NCBI RefSeq assembly: GCF_900499005.1
Contig: NZ_LS991316.1
Span: forward strand, 1,521,920-1,585,919
DNA: 64,000 bases
Direction of reading: 5' to 3'
DNA from: Actinomyces culturomici
GTDB lineage: Bacteria > Actinomycetota > Actinomycetes > Actinomycetales > Actinomycetaceae
Position 1 is the stretch's first letter. Each line of letters starts with the position of its first letter. A model generated the notes under the pieces. The model was not told the origin of the DNA, made no database searches, and was given only the letters and a program-made list of their open reading frames with translations. The position numbers were made by a program, and so were the translations under genes. Positions 8,165 through 17,404 of this stretch are shown piece by piece.

Positions 8165-9073
8165 TCACCATGTCCCGTAGACGCGGCGCGAATTCGCCAT
8201 GAGCTGGTCGCACGCCTCAGCCTCGCCGACGCCCCAGAGGTCGGCGATGAAGCGGACCGTGTGAACCATCACGTAGGAGGCGTTGGGCGCCCCGCGGTGG
8301 GGCGCCGGAGTGAGGTAGGGCGCGTCGGTCTCGACGAGGACGAGGTCGCGCGGCATCGCCGCGAGGCCCTCGCGCAGGCCCTCGTTCGCCGGGTAGGTGA
8401 TCGGGCCGGCGAAGGACGCGTACCACCCGTGGGCCGCGAGCGCGCGGGCGAGTTCCCCGTCGCCGGAGAAGCAGTGGAAGACGATCCCCTGGTCGGGCGT
8501 CGCGACCTGGCCGAGGACCTCGAGGCAGTCGGCGTGCGCCTCGCGGTCGTGGATCTGGAGGGGGAGTCCCGCGGCCGCGGCGAGCTCGAGGTGGGCGGCG
8601 AAGGCGCGCTTCTGAGCCGCCCGCCCCTCCTCAGCGGTCCGGTAGTAGTCGAGCCCCGTCTCCCCCACCGCGACGACCATCGGGTCGGCAAGGCGCGCCT
8701 CGACCTCGGCGAGCGCCTCGTCGAGGGGGACGTGGTGGGCCTTGCGACGCGGGACGAGGCCGTCGGGCGAGGGCTCTTCGACGCCCGCGTGGAGCGCGGC
8801 CTCGTTGGGGTGGAGGGCGAGGGCGACGCGCACGCCCTCGTGGGCGCGGGCGATCTGAAGCATCGGATCGAAGTCGGGGATCTCGCAGGCGCTCGAGAGC
8901 TGGAGGGCGACGCCGGCGGTCCGGGCCCGCCGGATCTGCTCGGCGAGGTCGAGCTTCACGCCGTCGGCCGTCGGGATCTCGCCCGTATGGACGGGAAGGT
9001 GCGTGTGATTGTCCATGACGGGCGCGGCGAGGGGCGCGGGCTCCTCGGGCCAGGTGCGCTTCTTGTGACCCAT
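8165..9073 (-). CDS. TatD-family metal-dependent DNase/hydrolase
   Basis: A 302-residue TIM-barrel amidohydrolase-fold nuclease of the TatD family (3'-5' exonuclease and DNA repair or turnover in characterised members; in actinobacteria often beside rpf and rsmA). Metal ligands are visible: D-N-H-T-H-L near residue 20, G-E-T-G-L-D-Y in the middle, I-H-D-R-E-A-H, F-H-C-F-S-G and the C-terminal E-T-D-A-P-Y-L. Its ATG shares one base with the stop of the upstream nitroreductase (TGATG), so the two are coupled. The start at 9073 gives the expected family length, and the longer open frame upstream is only a frame shadow of the nitroreductase gene. Confidence 0.92.
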   Translation of the reverse strand: MGHKKRTWPEEPAPLAAPVMDNHTHLPVHTGEIPTADGVKLDLAEQIRRARTAGVALQLSSACEIPDFDPMLQIARAHEGVRVALALHPNEAALHAGVEEPSPDGLVPRRKAHHVPLDEALAEVEARLADPMVVAVGETGLDYYRTAEEGRAAQKRAFAAHLELAAAAGLPLQIHDREAHADCLEVLGQVATPDQGIVFHCFSGDGELARALAAHGWYASFAGPITYPANEGLREGLAAMPRDLVLVETDAPYLTPAPHRGAPNASYVMVHTVRFIADLWGVGEAEACDQLMANSRRVYGTW

Positions 9074-9780
9074 CACTCCCCCTCCCCGTTCCTGCGCGGG
9101 GCGAGGGCGACCGGTCGGCGCGCCGCTGCGAAGGAGTTGACGGGCGCGTCGCTCGCGTAGCCGAGGGCGAAACCGGTGACAAGGCGGTAGGCGTCCGGGA
9201 CGTCGAACATCCGGTCTCCAGGCGTCCTCCAGACGGCGAGATTCCCCAGCGGGCACGAGTCGACGCAGCGGGCCTTCGCGGCGAGCGCGAGCGTGGAGAA
9301 CATGATCCCCGCGTCGAGGGCGGAGAACGGGAGAAGGGCCTCGTGGACGTAGACGAGTCCGACGACGGACGCGCCGAAGGCCTCGAAGTTCCGCCTCGTC
9401 CACGCGTCGCGGGCCGCGCGATCGCCCCGCTCGATGCCGAGGGTCTCGTAGAGGGCGAGGCCGAGCTCGACCGATCGCGGGCGCAGGTCGTCGGGGTAGC
9501 GCGCCCACACGGCGAAATCCCCGTCGGGCGCGGGCGGTTCGGTCCCCGCGGCCCTCGCGGCCGTGTACGCGTCGAAGAGCGCGCAGTAGGCGTCGGTCAG
9601 GGTCCGCGCGTCCTCGCCGACGGCGAGTCCGAGCATGTAGGGCCGGGTGTTCGACCAGCTGGGCGCAGCGGCCGCGTCGGCGAGGATCTCCTCGAGGACA
9701 CTGTCGGGCACGGTTCGATCGGTGAAGTCGCGCGTCGAGCGCCGGGAGGCGACGAGGGCGGAGAAGTCGGTGGGCAGCAC
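9073..9780 (-). CDS. Nitroreductase-family flavoprotein
   Basis: A 235-residue FMN-dependent oxidoreductase of the nitroreductase superfamily. The opening S-R-R-S-T-R-D-F is the FMN phosphate-binding motif, P-S-W-S-N-T-R-P is the second conserved segment, and D-A-G-I-M near residue 160 with the following helix is typical of the dimer/flavin region. The protein is cytosolic and likely uses NAD(P)H; the substrate cannot be predicted. It lies upstream of and translationally coupled to the TatD gene, with a 119-base GC-rich gap to the alpha-amylase gene. Confidence 0.85.
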   Translation of the reverse strand: MLPTDFSALVASRRSTRDFTDRTVPDSVLEEILADAAAAPSWSNTRPYMLGLAVGEDARTLTDAYCALFDAYTAARAAGTEPPAPDGDFAVWARYPDDLRPRSVELGLALYETLGIERGDRAARDAWTRRNFEAFGASVVGLVYVHEALLPFSALDAGIMFSTLALAAKARCVDSCPLGNLAVWRTPGDRMFDVPDAYRLVTGFALGYASDAPVNSFAAARRPVALAPRRNGEGE

Positions 9781-9899
9781 GTCCCCCAGGGTACGACCCC
9801 GGCGCCCGGGCCCGCCGCGCGGGAGGCGCCGGCCGCCGGACGGCCCAGCGCCTTGTTCCTCCCCGCCCGGCGGGCGCGCGGCCGCACCCGGGAGCCTCC

Positions 9900-11330
9900 T
9901 CAGACCCGGGGGATGAACACGGAGAGGCCCGGGTCGCCGACCGGGAAGATCGCGGCCCCGTCCTCGTCGATGACGACGTCCTCCTCATCGCCGAGGGCGC
10001 AGGTCCACGTCTGCCCGGCGTGGGAGGCTCCGACCTCGAGGCGCTTCGAGGACGCCCCGGACTCGGAGACGACGACCGCGAGGCCGCCCGCGGGGTCGTT
10101 CCCCTCGCGGCTCCAGCCGATGACGTGGCGGTCGTCGAAGACGTCGCGCTGGGCGCCGTAGGCGTGCGTCGAGCGCAGGCGCATGAGCGTCTCGAGCCCG
10201 GGGACCGGGGCGACGGCGTTCTCACCCACGGTGCCCTCGAGGTCGGCCTGGAAGACGCAGGGGTAGCCAGCCTCGCGCAGGAGGATCAGCGCGTAGGCGG
10301 CGGGCTTGAACCAGTCGGCGACCGGCGACTGGAGGGACTGACCGGCCTGCGTGTCGTGGTTCTCGACGAAGGTCACCGCCATCGTCGGATCGGCCTGGGC
10401 GAGGGTCCCGTTGAAGATCCCGCCGAGGTCGAACTCGCCGTTCCCGTTCGAGGCGTGGTGGAGCGCGAAGTGGAGGGGGACGTCGAAGAGGCTGAGCGAA
10501 CGGTCCTCGCCGATGAATCCGCGCAGCTCGTCGAGGTTCTGCGTCCAGTACTCGCCGACGGTGAAGAGCTCGCGGCCCGTCTCCTCGCGCATCCGCTCGA
10601 GCCAGGCCATCGTGAAGTCGCGGCCCATGTGCTTGAGGGCGTCCATGCGCAGCCCATCGACGCCAGTCGTCTCGAGGAACCAGGATCCCCAGCGGACGAG
10701 CTCGTCGAAGACCTTCGGCTCGGTGAGGTGGACGTCGGCGCCCATGAGGTAGTCGAAGTTCCCCAGCTCGAGGTCGACCTGCGGATTCCACTCCTTGCCC
10801 TCGAAGAGCCAGAGGCCCTTGCGGCCGGTCGCCTCGTCCCAGTCGGTGCCGTGGAAGCACGTCGAGTCCCAGTGGAAGTCGGAGTAGGCGTCGGCGCGGC
10901 CCGGGAAGTCGAAGCGGGTCCACGCCTCGATCCGCTCGGGGCCGGCGACCTCGACGGTGCGGTTCCCCTGGTCGATGGGGGTGGCGGTGACGGTCTCGGT
11001 GCCATCCGCGCCCATCTTGTGGTTGAGGACCGTGTCGGCGAGGACCTGGATGCCCGCGTCCTGGAGGGCGCGGATCGCCGCGAGGTACTCGTCCTTCGTC
11101 CCGTACTTCGTCGGCACGCTCCCCTTCTGGTCGAACTCGCCGAGGTCGAAGAGGTCGTAGACGCCGTAGCCGACGTCCGAGGCGCCGGCCTGCCCCTTGT
11201 AGGCGGGCGGGAGCCACACGGCGGTGACGCCGAGCTCGGCGTACTTCGCCGCGTTCTCGGCGATCCGCGCCCAGTGGCGGGAGTCGGAGGGGAGGTACCA
11301 GGAGAAGCCCTGGAGCATCGTGCCGTTCAT
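9900..11330 (-). CDS. Cytosolic alpha-amylase (GH13 family)
   Basis: A 476-residue glycoside hydrolase that cleaves internal alpha-1,4-glucosidic bonds of starch, glycogen or maltodextrins. It lacks a signal peptide and begins directly with the barrel (L-Q-G-F-S-W-Y), like intracellular E. coli AmyA/Bacillus-type GH13_5 enzymes. Catalytic residues are in place: nucleophile Asp230 (D-G-L-R-M-D-A), acid/base Glu260 (V-G-E-Y-W) and transition-state Asp326 (E-N-H-D-T). V-L-N-H-K (101-105) is conserved region I. The ATG at 11330 has AGGA upstream. The DJ-1 gene precedes it by 55 bases on the same strand, so they may be co-transcribed. Intracellular glycogen or maltodextrin use is the likely role (inference). 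Confidence 0.92.
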   Translation of the reverse strand: MNGTMLQGFSWYLPSDSRHWARIAENAAKYAELGVTAVWLPPAYKGQAGASDVGYGVYDLFDLGEFDQKGSVPTKYGTKDEYLAAIRALQDAGIQVLADTVLNHKMGADGTETVTATPIDQGNRTVEVAGPERIEAWTRFDFPGRADAYSDFHWDSTCFHGTDWDEATGRKGLWLFEGKEWNPQVDLELGNFDYLMGADVHLTEPKVFDELVRWGSWFLETTGVDGLRMDALKHMGRDFTMAWLERMREETGRELFTVGEYWTQNLDELRGFIGEDRSLSLFDVPLHFALHHASNGNGEFDLGGIFNGTLAQADPTMAVTFVENHDTQAGQSLQSPVADWFKPAAYALILLREAGYPCVFQADLEGTVGENAVAPVPGLETLMRLRSTHAYGAQRDVFDDRHVIGWSREGNDPAGGLAVVVSESGASSKRLEVGASHAGQTWTCALGDEEDVVIDEDGAAIFPVGDPGLSVFIPRV

Positions 11331-11385
11331 CACGGTCCTTCTACGTCGGTGCGCCGACGCCTCGAGGGCGCCGGCGCGGGTGGGG

Positions 11386-11964
11386 TCAGCGGACGAGGGC
11401 GGCGGACACGCGCGCGGCCGTATCCTCGTCGAGGAGGTGCTCGACGAGCGCGATCCCGAGGTCGAGGGCCGTGCCCGCGCCGCGGGAGGTGAGGATCTCG
11501 CCGTCGACGACGGCCCGCTCCTCGGAGACGAGCGCGCCGTGCTCCTCGAGGACGTGGAGGAATCCGGGGTTCGAGGTCGCGAGGCGGCCGGCGAGGTGCC
11601 CGCGCTTCGCGAGGATCGAGGGCGCGGCACAGATCGCGGCGACCGCGAGGCCCGCGTCGGAGCGACGATCGAGCTCGGCGGCGATCGTCTCGTTCGCCTC
11701 GAGATTGGTGGTGCCGGGCATGCCGCCGGGGAGGAAGAGAACGTCGTAGGACGCGAGGTCGGCGTCGGCGAGGAGCAGGTCGGCGACGAGGCGGACGCCG
11801 TGGCTCGACTCGACGACCGGGTCGTCGGCGACGGCGATGAGGTCGGCGCGGACGCCCGCGCGGTAGAGGCAGTCGACGACGGCGAGCGCCTCTACCTCCT
11901 CGAGTCCGGGGGCGATGAGGACGGCGACGGTCTTCTCGGTGGCGAGGACGGACGGGGTGGGCAC
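11386..11964 (-). CDS. DJ-1/PfpI-family protein (YajL/glyoxalase III-like)
   Basis: A 192-residue flavodoxin-fold protein of the DJ-1 superfamily. The nucleophile elbow A-I-C-A-A-P with Cys112 and the supporting Glu22 (G-L-E-E-V-E-A) are present, as is the following A-P-S-I-L-A-K-R-G-H-L motif. Members act as glyoxalases/deglycases or oxidative-stress chaperones in the cytosol, and the exact activity here is open. The first ATG gives an N-terminal extension of about nine residues. It lies between the large exporter and the alpha-amylase gene on the same strand, with gaps of 57 and 55 bases. Confidence 0.88.
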   Translation of the reverse strand: MPTPSVLATEKTVAVLIAPGLEEVEALAVVDCLYRAGVRADLIAVADDPVVESSHGVRLVADLLLADADLASYDVLFLPGGMPGTTNLEANETIAAELDRRSDAGLAVAAICAAPSILAKRGHLAGRLATSNPGFLHVLEEHGALVSEERAVVDGEILTSRGAGTALDLGIALVEHLLDEDTAARVSAALVR

Positions 11965-12021
11965 GGCTCCTCCTCCGGTGGGCTCCGGTGGTCTGGTCGG
12001 CGCGGGCGCGCCGCCTCGAGC

Positions 12022-15000
12022 CTACTCGCTGCGGAGCGCCTCGACCGGGTCCTCTCTCGCGGCCTTGCGCGCGGGGACGAGCCCGGCGATGAGGGTGAGG
12101 AGCACCGAGATCGCGATGAGGACGAGCCCGGCGCCGAGCGGCAGTTGCGCGATGTTCGAGACGTCGAGCCTCGCCGCGACGATCGCGTTGGCGACCGCCG
12201 CGAGGACGAGGGTGATGCCGACGCCCATGACGCCGGCGAGGAGGCCCTCGATGACGGTCTCCGCGTTGAAGACGTGGGAGACGTCCCGCTTCGACGCGCC
12301 GATCGAGCGGAGGATGCCGATCTCCTTCTTCCGCTCGAGGACGGAGATGAAGGTGATGATCGCGATCATGATCGAGGAGACGACGAGCGAGATCGAGACG
12401 AAGGCGATGAGCATCCACTTCATGATGTCGATGATGCGGGTCACCGAGCTCATGAGGAGGCCCACGAGGTCCGTGTAGGTGATGACGCGGGCGTCGTCGC
12501 CGGCCGCCTTCGCGGCGTCGTTGTAGTGCTCGATGATCGCCTTGACGGCGTCCTTGTCCTCGAAGGTCGTCGGGTAGACGTCGATCTGCGAGGGCGCCTT
12601 GGCGTCCGCCCAGCCGAGCTTCGCGAGGTTCGAATCGTAGGTCGCGGGAGCGGTCGACATCATGGTGGCGAGGAGCTTCTGGAGGTCCTCGGGGCTCATC
12701 TTCGCCTGGAAGGCGTCGGCGAAGGCGGACTGGTCGAAGGAGAACGCGCTCTGCATCGAGGTCGCGAGGCGGCTCATCGCCTGCTGCATCTGCGACTGGA
12801 TCGCCGTCTGGATCTGCGTCATCATCTGCGTCATCGCGCTCGTCATCGTCTGCGAGACGTAGGTGGAGAGGACCTGGGAGATCTTCGAGGAGAGCGCGGT
12901 CCCCATCTGCTCGGCGACCGTCCGCCCGATCGCGTCCGCGAGCTTCGCGGACACGTCGCTCGCGACCTGCTCGAGGGCGGGGTCGTCGCCGAGGGCGGAG
13001 GCGAGGTTGCTCGTGAGCGCCGCGGTGTCGACGACCTTCCCGGAATTCAGGGTCTCCTCGAGGGCGGTGCGGACCTCGGGGGTCGCCATGTAGGCGCTCG
13101 CGAGCGCGCCGGGGTCGGCATCGGGGACGCCGTCGCCGTTGGTGTCCGCGTTCGCCTGGTAGTAGGCGATGTAGCCCTGGGCGAGATCGGACACGGTCTG
13201 GGCGAGGGCGTCGCCGGCTCCCGGGGCGATCGCCCCTCCCGCGAGCGCCTTCGACACGATCGCCGCCCAGTCGATGTCGGCGAGCTGCGGGTACGTCGTC
13301 ACGAGGTCCGCGAGGTCGAGGTCGGAGGCCGTGATTCCGGTGAGATCGATCGAGGACCCGAGATCGGAGAGATCGAGCGTCGACAGATCGAGTCCCGACA
13401 TGTCGAAGGAGCCCGGATCGATCGCCGAGGCGTCGATGCCCGAGAAGTCGAGGCCGGACAGGTCCATCTGGAGGGCGCTCGGGTCGATCCGGAACGCCGA
13501 TTGGAGCTTCGACCCGTCGATCGTGAAGAGGGAGGACATGTCGAAGCCGGTTTCCCCCGCGCCCTTCGCGAGGTCGTCGAAGCTCTTCCCGCTGAAGACG
13601 TCGGTGTCGGGGCGGGCGATCTGGTCCTTGACGATCTGGGACGCCGCGGCGTCGTCCATCACCTCCTGCGTGAGGCCCGCCGTGTAGAGGATCCCCTGGC
13701 CGAGGATCGTCGTATCCGAGTCCTTCGCCTGGACGATTCCGGAGATCCGCAGAGTCTCCCCCTTCGCGATCGCGTCCTTCATGAAGGCCGAGTCGCCGGA
13801 TTGATCGACCCAGACGCCGTGCTCCGCGTCGTAGGTGTAGAGGGAGGAGGCGGGGACGAGGGTGAAGGTCGTTCCGAGGATGCGGTCGTAGTCGTAGGCG
13901 GCCGCTCCGGACTGGGCCCCGTCCTCGTCGCCCGACTTCGCGGCCGAGGCGCCGGACTGCGAACCGGAGCCCGCGGCGCCCGAGCCGGAGTAGTAGGACT
14001 CCATGAGCCGGTCGAGTTCGGAGTGATCCTTGAGTCCCAGCGTGTACTCGAGGAGATCGGGCATCGCGCCGTCGGAGTCGACGACGAGGACGAGCTCGTG
14101 ATCGGTGCTCGGCCAGTGCCCGGCGAGGACGGAGTAGTCGTCCTCGTAGAGCGAGGCGCTCGCGGGGAGCTGGTCGAAGGCGTCGGTCTGGATGTAGGAC
14201 GAGAAGGGGCTCACCTGCGAGGCGCTCGAGAGCGTGGAGAACGCCTGCTCGGGGTTGAGCTGGACGACGCCCTCCGACGTGTCCGTCCGGTAGATGCGCG
14301 GCTTCGCGTCGTACTGGTACTCGATGGCGGCGACGTGCTCGTCGATACGTCCGCCATCGCGGTCGAAGTAGGACTTCAGCGACTCGAGGTCGTTCGTCGT
14401 CCGCGAGTTCGCCATCGCGGCGAACGCGGGGCGGGAGACGACCTCGCCGGACTGGGCCTTGACGGTCGCGGCGTCCTCCGCCGCGCCCTGCATCATCGCG
14501 GTCATGTCGACGCCGGCCTGCGTGATGGTGAGCGGATACGAGGTGAGGGCGTTCTCCTCGGTGCGGGCGATGTAGTCGTTGACGCCGTTCGCGAGGGCGA
14601 GGATCGCGGCGATGCCGATGATGCCGATGGAGCCGGCGAAGGACGTCATGATCGTCCGGCCCTTCTTCGTCGCGAGGTTGCGCGCGGAGAGGGAGAGGGC
14701 GGTGAGCGGGGACATCGAGGTGCGCCGGGCGGTCTTCGCCTCGCGGGCGCCCGAGGGCGGGGGCGCGAAGGGCTGCGAGTCGGAGACGATGCGCCCGTCG
14801 GCGAGCTCGACGATGCGCGTCGCGTACTGCTCGGCGAGCTGCGGGTTGTGGGTGACCATGACGACGAGTCGATCCTCGGCGACCTCGCGGAGCAGGTCCA
14901 TCACCTGGATCGACGTCTGGGAGTCGAGGGCGCCCGTCGGCTCGTCGGCGAGGACGATCTCGGGATCGTTGACGAGGGCGCGGGCGATGGCGACGCGCTG

Positions 15001-15441
15001 CATCTGACCGCCGGAGAGCTGCGAGGGCCGCTTGTGGACGTGGTCGGCGAGCCCCACCCGCTCGAGCGCCTCGAGAGCGCGGGCCCGACGCGCCCTGCGG
15101 CCGACGCCGGAGAGGGTGAGAGCGAGCTCGACGTTCGCGAGGACGGACTGGTGCGGGATGAGGTTGTAGGACTGGAAGACGAAGCCGATCCGGTTGTTCC
15201 GGTAGGCGTCCCAGTCGCGGTCGCGGTAGTCCTTCGTCGAGATCGAGTCGATGAGGAGGTCGCCCGAATCGAAGTGGTCGAGCCCGCCGATGACGTTGAG
15301 CATCGTCGTCTTGCCGGATCCGGACTGGCCGAGGATCGCGACGAACTCGTTGTCCCTGAAGGCGAGGGACACGGAGTCGAGGGCGACCTGGGTGAGGGAC
15401 GCGGTCCGATAGGCCTTCGTGATCCCTCGGAGTTCGAGCAT
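12022..15441 (-). CDS. ABC exporter with fused ATPase and FtsX-like permease, large extracellular domain
   Basis: A 1139-residue MacB-like polypeptide. Residues 1-230 are an ATP-binding cassette (Walker A G-Q-S-G-S-G-K-T-T, signature L-S-G-G-Q, Walker B L-A-D-E-P-T-G-A-L-D). A first membrane segment follows (about 270-295). A ~680-residue extracytoplasmic region comes next, and three C-terminal membrane segments form an FtsX domain (M-L-I-A-F-V-S-I-S-L-V-V and later) ending D-P-V-E-A-L-R. The extracellular part includes a run of about 15 pentapeptide-like steps (residues ~640-725, repeating L-D-L-S-x) and long Gln/Met/Thr-rich helices (~830-930). The start at 15441 (M-L-E-L-R) is the usual one for this family. 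Export of a peptide, lipid or drug is inferred; the substrate is unknown. Confidence 0.85.
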   Translation of the reverse strand: MLELRGITKAYRTASLTQVALDSVSLAFRDNEFVAILGQSGSGKTTMLNVIGGLDHFDSGDLLIDSISTKDYRDRDWDAYRNNRIGFVFQSYNLIPHQSVLANVELALTLSGVGRRARRARALEALERVGLADHVHKRPSQLSGGQMQRVAIARALVNDPEIVLADEPTGALDSQTSIQVMDLLREVAEDRLVVMVTHNPQLAEQYATRIVELADGRIVSDSQPFAPPPSGAREAKTARRTSMSPLTALSLSARNLATKKGRTIMTSFAGSIGIIGIAAILALANGVNDYIARTEENALTSYPLTITQAGVDMTAMMQGAAEDAATVKAQSGEVVSRPAFAAMANSRTTNDLESLKSYFDRDGGRIDEHVAAIEYQYDAKPRIYRTDTSEGVVQLNPEQAFSTLSSASQVSPFSSYIQTDAFDQLPASASLYEDDYSVLAGHWPSTDHELVLVVDSDGAMPDLLEYTLGLKDHSELDRLMESYYSGSGAAGSGSQSGASAAKSGDEDGAQSGAAAYDYDRILGTTFTLVPASSLYTYDAEHGVWVDQSGDSAFMKDAIAKGETLRISGIVQAKDSDTTILGQGILYTAGLTQEVMDDAAASQIVKDQIARPDTDVFSGKSFDDLAKGAGETGFDMSSLFTIDGSKLQSAFRIDPSALQMDLSGLDFSGIDASAIDPGSFDMSGLDLSTLDLSDLGSSIDLTGITASDLDLADLVTTYPQLADIDWAAIVSKALAGGAIAPGAGDALAQTVSDLAQGYIAYYQANADTNGDGVPDADPGALASAYMATPEVRTALEETLNSGKVVDTAALTSNLASALGDDPALEQVASDVSAKLADAIGRTVAEQMGTALSSKISQVLSTYVSQTMTSAMTQMMTQIQTAIQSQMQQAMSRLATSMQSAFSFDQSAFADAFQAKMSPEDLQKLLATMMSTAPATYDSNLAKLGWADAKAPSQIDVYPTTFEDKDAVKAIIEHYNDAAKAAGDDARVITYTDLVGLLMSSVTRIIDIMKWMLIAFVSISLVVSSIMIAIITFISVLERKKEIGILRSIGASKRDVSHVFNAETVIEGLLAGVMGVGITLVLAAVANAIVAARLDVSNIAQLPLGAGLVLIAISVLLTLIAGLVPARKAAREDPVEALRSE

Positions 15442-15487
15442 GTCATCAGCGTAGATCAGGTCCCGAGGCGCCTCTCGCGCGGGGTCG

Positions 15488-15493
15488 TAGGCT
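15488..15493 (+). promoter_or_regulatory. -10 element, predicted leaderless start of the GNAT gene
   Basis: TAGGCT ends 6 bases before the ATG at 15500, with no Shine-Dalgarno sequence. The same hexamer and spacing precede the antiporter gene at 19480. Confidence 0.45.
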
Positions 15494-15499
15494 GGGGGC

Positions 15500-16057
15500 A
15501 TGGATCATCGGAAACTGCGCGCAGTGCCCGTACCGTTCTTCGGGAGGACCTCGCGGGCCGTCCGACGCCTCTATCTGCGGTCCTTCCCGAAGGCCGAGCA
15601 GCTTCCCCTCCCCCTCCTCCACGCGATCTCCCTGCGCCGCTCCTGCCACTTCCTCGCCTGGTTCGAGGAGGGAGCCTCCGCCCCCTGCGCGCTCTCCTAC
15701 GCGTACGTCATCCAGGATCTCGCGTACATCGGGTTCCTCGCGGTCGATCAAACGCTGCGCTCTCGCGGAGTGGGGACGCGGATCCTCCAGGAGTTCCAGC
15801 GCCGCTATCCCGACAAGGTCCACGTCCTCGAGATCGAGCCGGTCGAGGAGGACGCGGAGAACGCCGAGCAGCGTCTCAAGCGCCTCGCCTTCTACGAGCG
15901 CAACGGCTTCACCCCGACGAATCTCACGACCCACCAATTCGGGGAGGACTACACGGTCCTCACGCGCAACGGCTCGGTCGCTCCCGAGCGCCTCGAGCAC
16001 GTTCTCGACAACTTCGGCTTCGGGCTCGTGCGAACGACCGTCACCGTCGACGACTGA
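15500..16057 (+). CDS. GNAT-family N-acetyltransferase
   Basis: A 185-residue acetyl-CoA-dependent acetyltransferase. Motif A is clear around residues 76-98 (Y-I-G-F-L-A-V, then R-S-R-G-V-G-T-R-I-L, the pyrophosphate-binding R-x-x-G-x-G type), and motif B is Y-E-R-N-G-F near residue 133. The acceptor substrate cannot be told. It is divergent from the large exporter gene, whose start lies 58 bases away, so the two share a promoter region. It is followed by about 70 bases that hold a dispersed repeat into which an IS30 element has inserted. Confidence 0.85.
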   Translation: MDHRKLRAVPVPFFGRTSRAVRRLYLRSFPKAEQLPLPLLHAISLRRSCHFLAWFEEGASAPCALSYAYVIQDLAYIGFLAVDQTLRSRGVGTRILQEFQRRYPDKVHVLEIEPVEEDAENAEQRLKRLAFYERNGFTPTNLTTHQFGEDYTVLTRNGSVAPERLEHVLDNFGFGLVRTTVTVDD

Positions 16058-16096
16058 CCGTTCCTCAGCCCCCCCTTCGCGCCTCGCCCCTCCGCC

Positions 16097-16126
16097 GAGA
16101 GCATTACCTTCGAGCGTCGAAAGCAT
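16097..16126 (+). repeat. Dispersed GCAT repeat, left part, interrupted by the IS
   Basis: The stretch begins GAGAGCATTACCTTC and ends CGTCGAAAGCAT. Together with 17405-17429 it makes a two-unit version of an element whose single-unit forms lie intact at 38426-38455 and 60054-60083. The last three bases (CAT) are the target duplication of the inserted IS. Confidence 0.7.
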
Positions 16127-17404
16127 GGCGGTTTCAGGTGGTGAGTGCAACGCCTTGAGTGTGTGGGGTGGTTGCTGTGGGTTTTCGTTGTTCTGAGGCG
16201 GTTCGCCGCCAGGTGTTGGATCTGCTGATTGAGGGTGTGCCGGTTAGGCAGGTGCATTTGCGGGTGGGTGTCGCGGTGTGCACGATCCGCAAGTGGGCCA
16301 AAGATTGGGGCATGACGTTTCGTGTGGGTTCGCGAGGCGGGTGGGTGGGCGGTGCGCCCGCCGACCCTGTGGAGGGGCTGGTCAGCGGGGTCGGGCATGG
16401 GGCCCGGTTGACGATCGGGGGCCGCCAGCTCATCGAGTACTTGCACGGTCAGGGGATGAGCATGCGGGGGATCGCCCGCGAGCTTGGGGTGGCGGCCTCG
16501 ACGGTGAAGCGGGAGTTGGATCGTGGGGGCGGCCAGTATCGGGCGGTACGCGCTCATGAGGAGGCTGCCGGGAGGCGGGCTCGTCCCAAGCCGTTCAAGC
16601 TGGAGGATCCTCGGCTGCGCGCCTTCGTGGTCGCCAAGCTTAACGAGCACTGGTCGCCTGAGCAGATCTCGCGGGCCTGGGCGTGTGGGGACAATAGGGG
16701 GGTGACGATCAGCCCGGAGACGATCTATCAGGCCCTGTATGTGCATGGGCGCGGCGCGTTGCGTCAAGAGCTCAAGGTGGAAAAGGCGTTGCGGTCGGGG
16801 CGCACGCGTCGCCTGGCGCGTTCGCCGCTGGCTCTGGCGCGCTCGAAGGGGAAGTCGTGGGGGGAGGGCGCCAGGATCGTGGACCGGCCCCAAGAGGTGG
16901 AAGGACGCCAGGTTCCGGGCCATTGGGAGGGGGATCTGATCGTGGGGGCGAACAACAAGAGCGCCGCGATCACCCTGGTGGAACGCACCACGGGCTACCT
17001 GCTCGTCCGGCCCCTGCCAGCGTGCCACGACACGGCAAGTGTGATCGACGTGCTCGCCGACATGATCAGCCCTTTCCCGCTCACGCTTCGCGAGACGATC
17101 ACGTGGGACCAGGGAGGGGAGATGGCGAACGCGAAAGACCTGACCAGCCGGACCAAAACGAAGGTGTATTTCGCCGACCCGCATTCGCCCTGGCAGCGCG
17201 GGTCCAACGAGAACACCAACGGCCTGTTGCGCGACTACTTCCCTAAAGGCACCGACCTGAACGACTATCCCCCAGAAGCATTCGCCGAGGCCGAACGCCA
17301 ACTCAACACCCGACCCCGCAAACGCCACGGCTGGAAAACACCCGCCGAACTCATGCAAAAATTACTCGACGACAACGCCGTTGCACTCACCGCCTGAAAC
17401 CGCC
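16127..17404 (+). mobile_element. IS30-family insertion sequence, copy 1
   Basis: 1278 bp, bounded by ~26-bp terminal inverted repeats (outer end GGCGGTTTCAG at 16127; its complement ends at 17404) that differ by one base. It is flanked by a 3-bp target duplication, CAT at 16124-16126 and 17405-17407. It encodes one transposase on the plus strand. Copy 2 at 24225-25502 has the same length, and I count four base differences. Confidence 0.9.
16159..17397 (+). CDS. IS30-family transposase, copy 1
   Basis: A 412-residue DDE transposase. It has an N-terminal helix-turn-helix (about residues 10-45), a second HTH (about 95-125, G-M-S-M-R-G-I-A-R-E-L-G-V) typical of IS30, and an RNase H-fold core with catalytic Asp in H-W-E-G-D-L-I, Asp in I-T-W-D-Q-G-G-E and Glu in R-G-S-N-E-N-T-N-G. 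The last motif, with L-R-D-Y-F-P-K-G, is diagnostic of the family. The GTG at 16159 is the first plausible start inside the left inverted repeat region. The frame is complete, so the element may be active. Compared with copy 2 it has Gly, Gly and Met where copy 2 has Ser, Val and Ile. Confidence 0.93.
   Translation: MCGVVAVGFRCSEAVRRQVLDLLIEGVPVRQVHLRVGVAVCTIRKWAKDWGMTFRVGSRGGWVGGAPADPVEGLVSGVGHGARLTIGGRQLIEYLHGQGMSMRGIARELGVAASTVKRELDRGGGQYRAVRAHEEAAGRRARPKPFKLEDPRLRAFVVAKLNEHWSPEQISRAWACGDNRGVTISPETIYQALYVHGRGALRQELKVEKALRSGRTRRLARSPLALARSKGKSWGEGARIVDRPQEVEGRQVPGHWEGDLIVGANNKSAAITLVERTTGYLLVRPLPACHDTASVIDVLADMISPFPLTLRETITWDQGGEMANAKDLTSRTKTKVYFADPHSPWQRGSNENTNGLLRDYFPKGTDLNDYPPEAFAEAERQLNTRPRKRHGWKTPAELMQKLLDDNAVALTA

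Noticed and set aside
9781-9899. Terminator-like palindromes between the nitroreductase and amylase genes
   Set aside because: Only short GC palindromes of the kind expected by chance at this composition; no single dominant stem.
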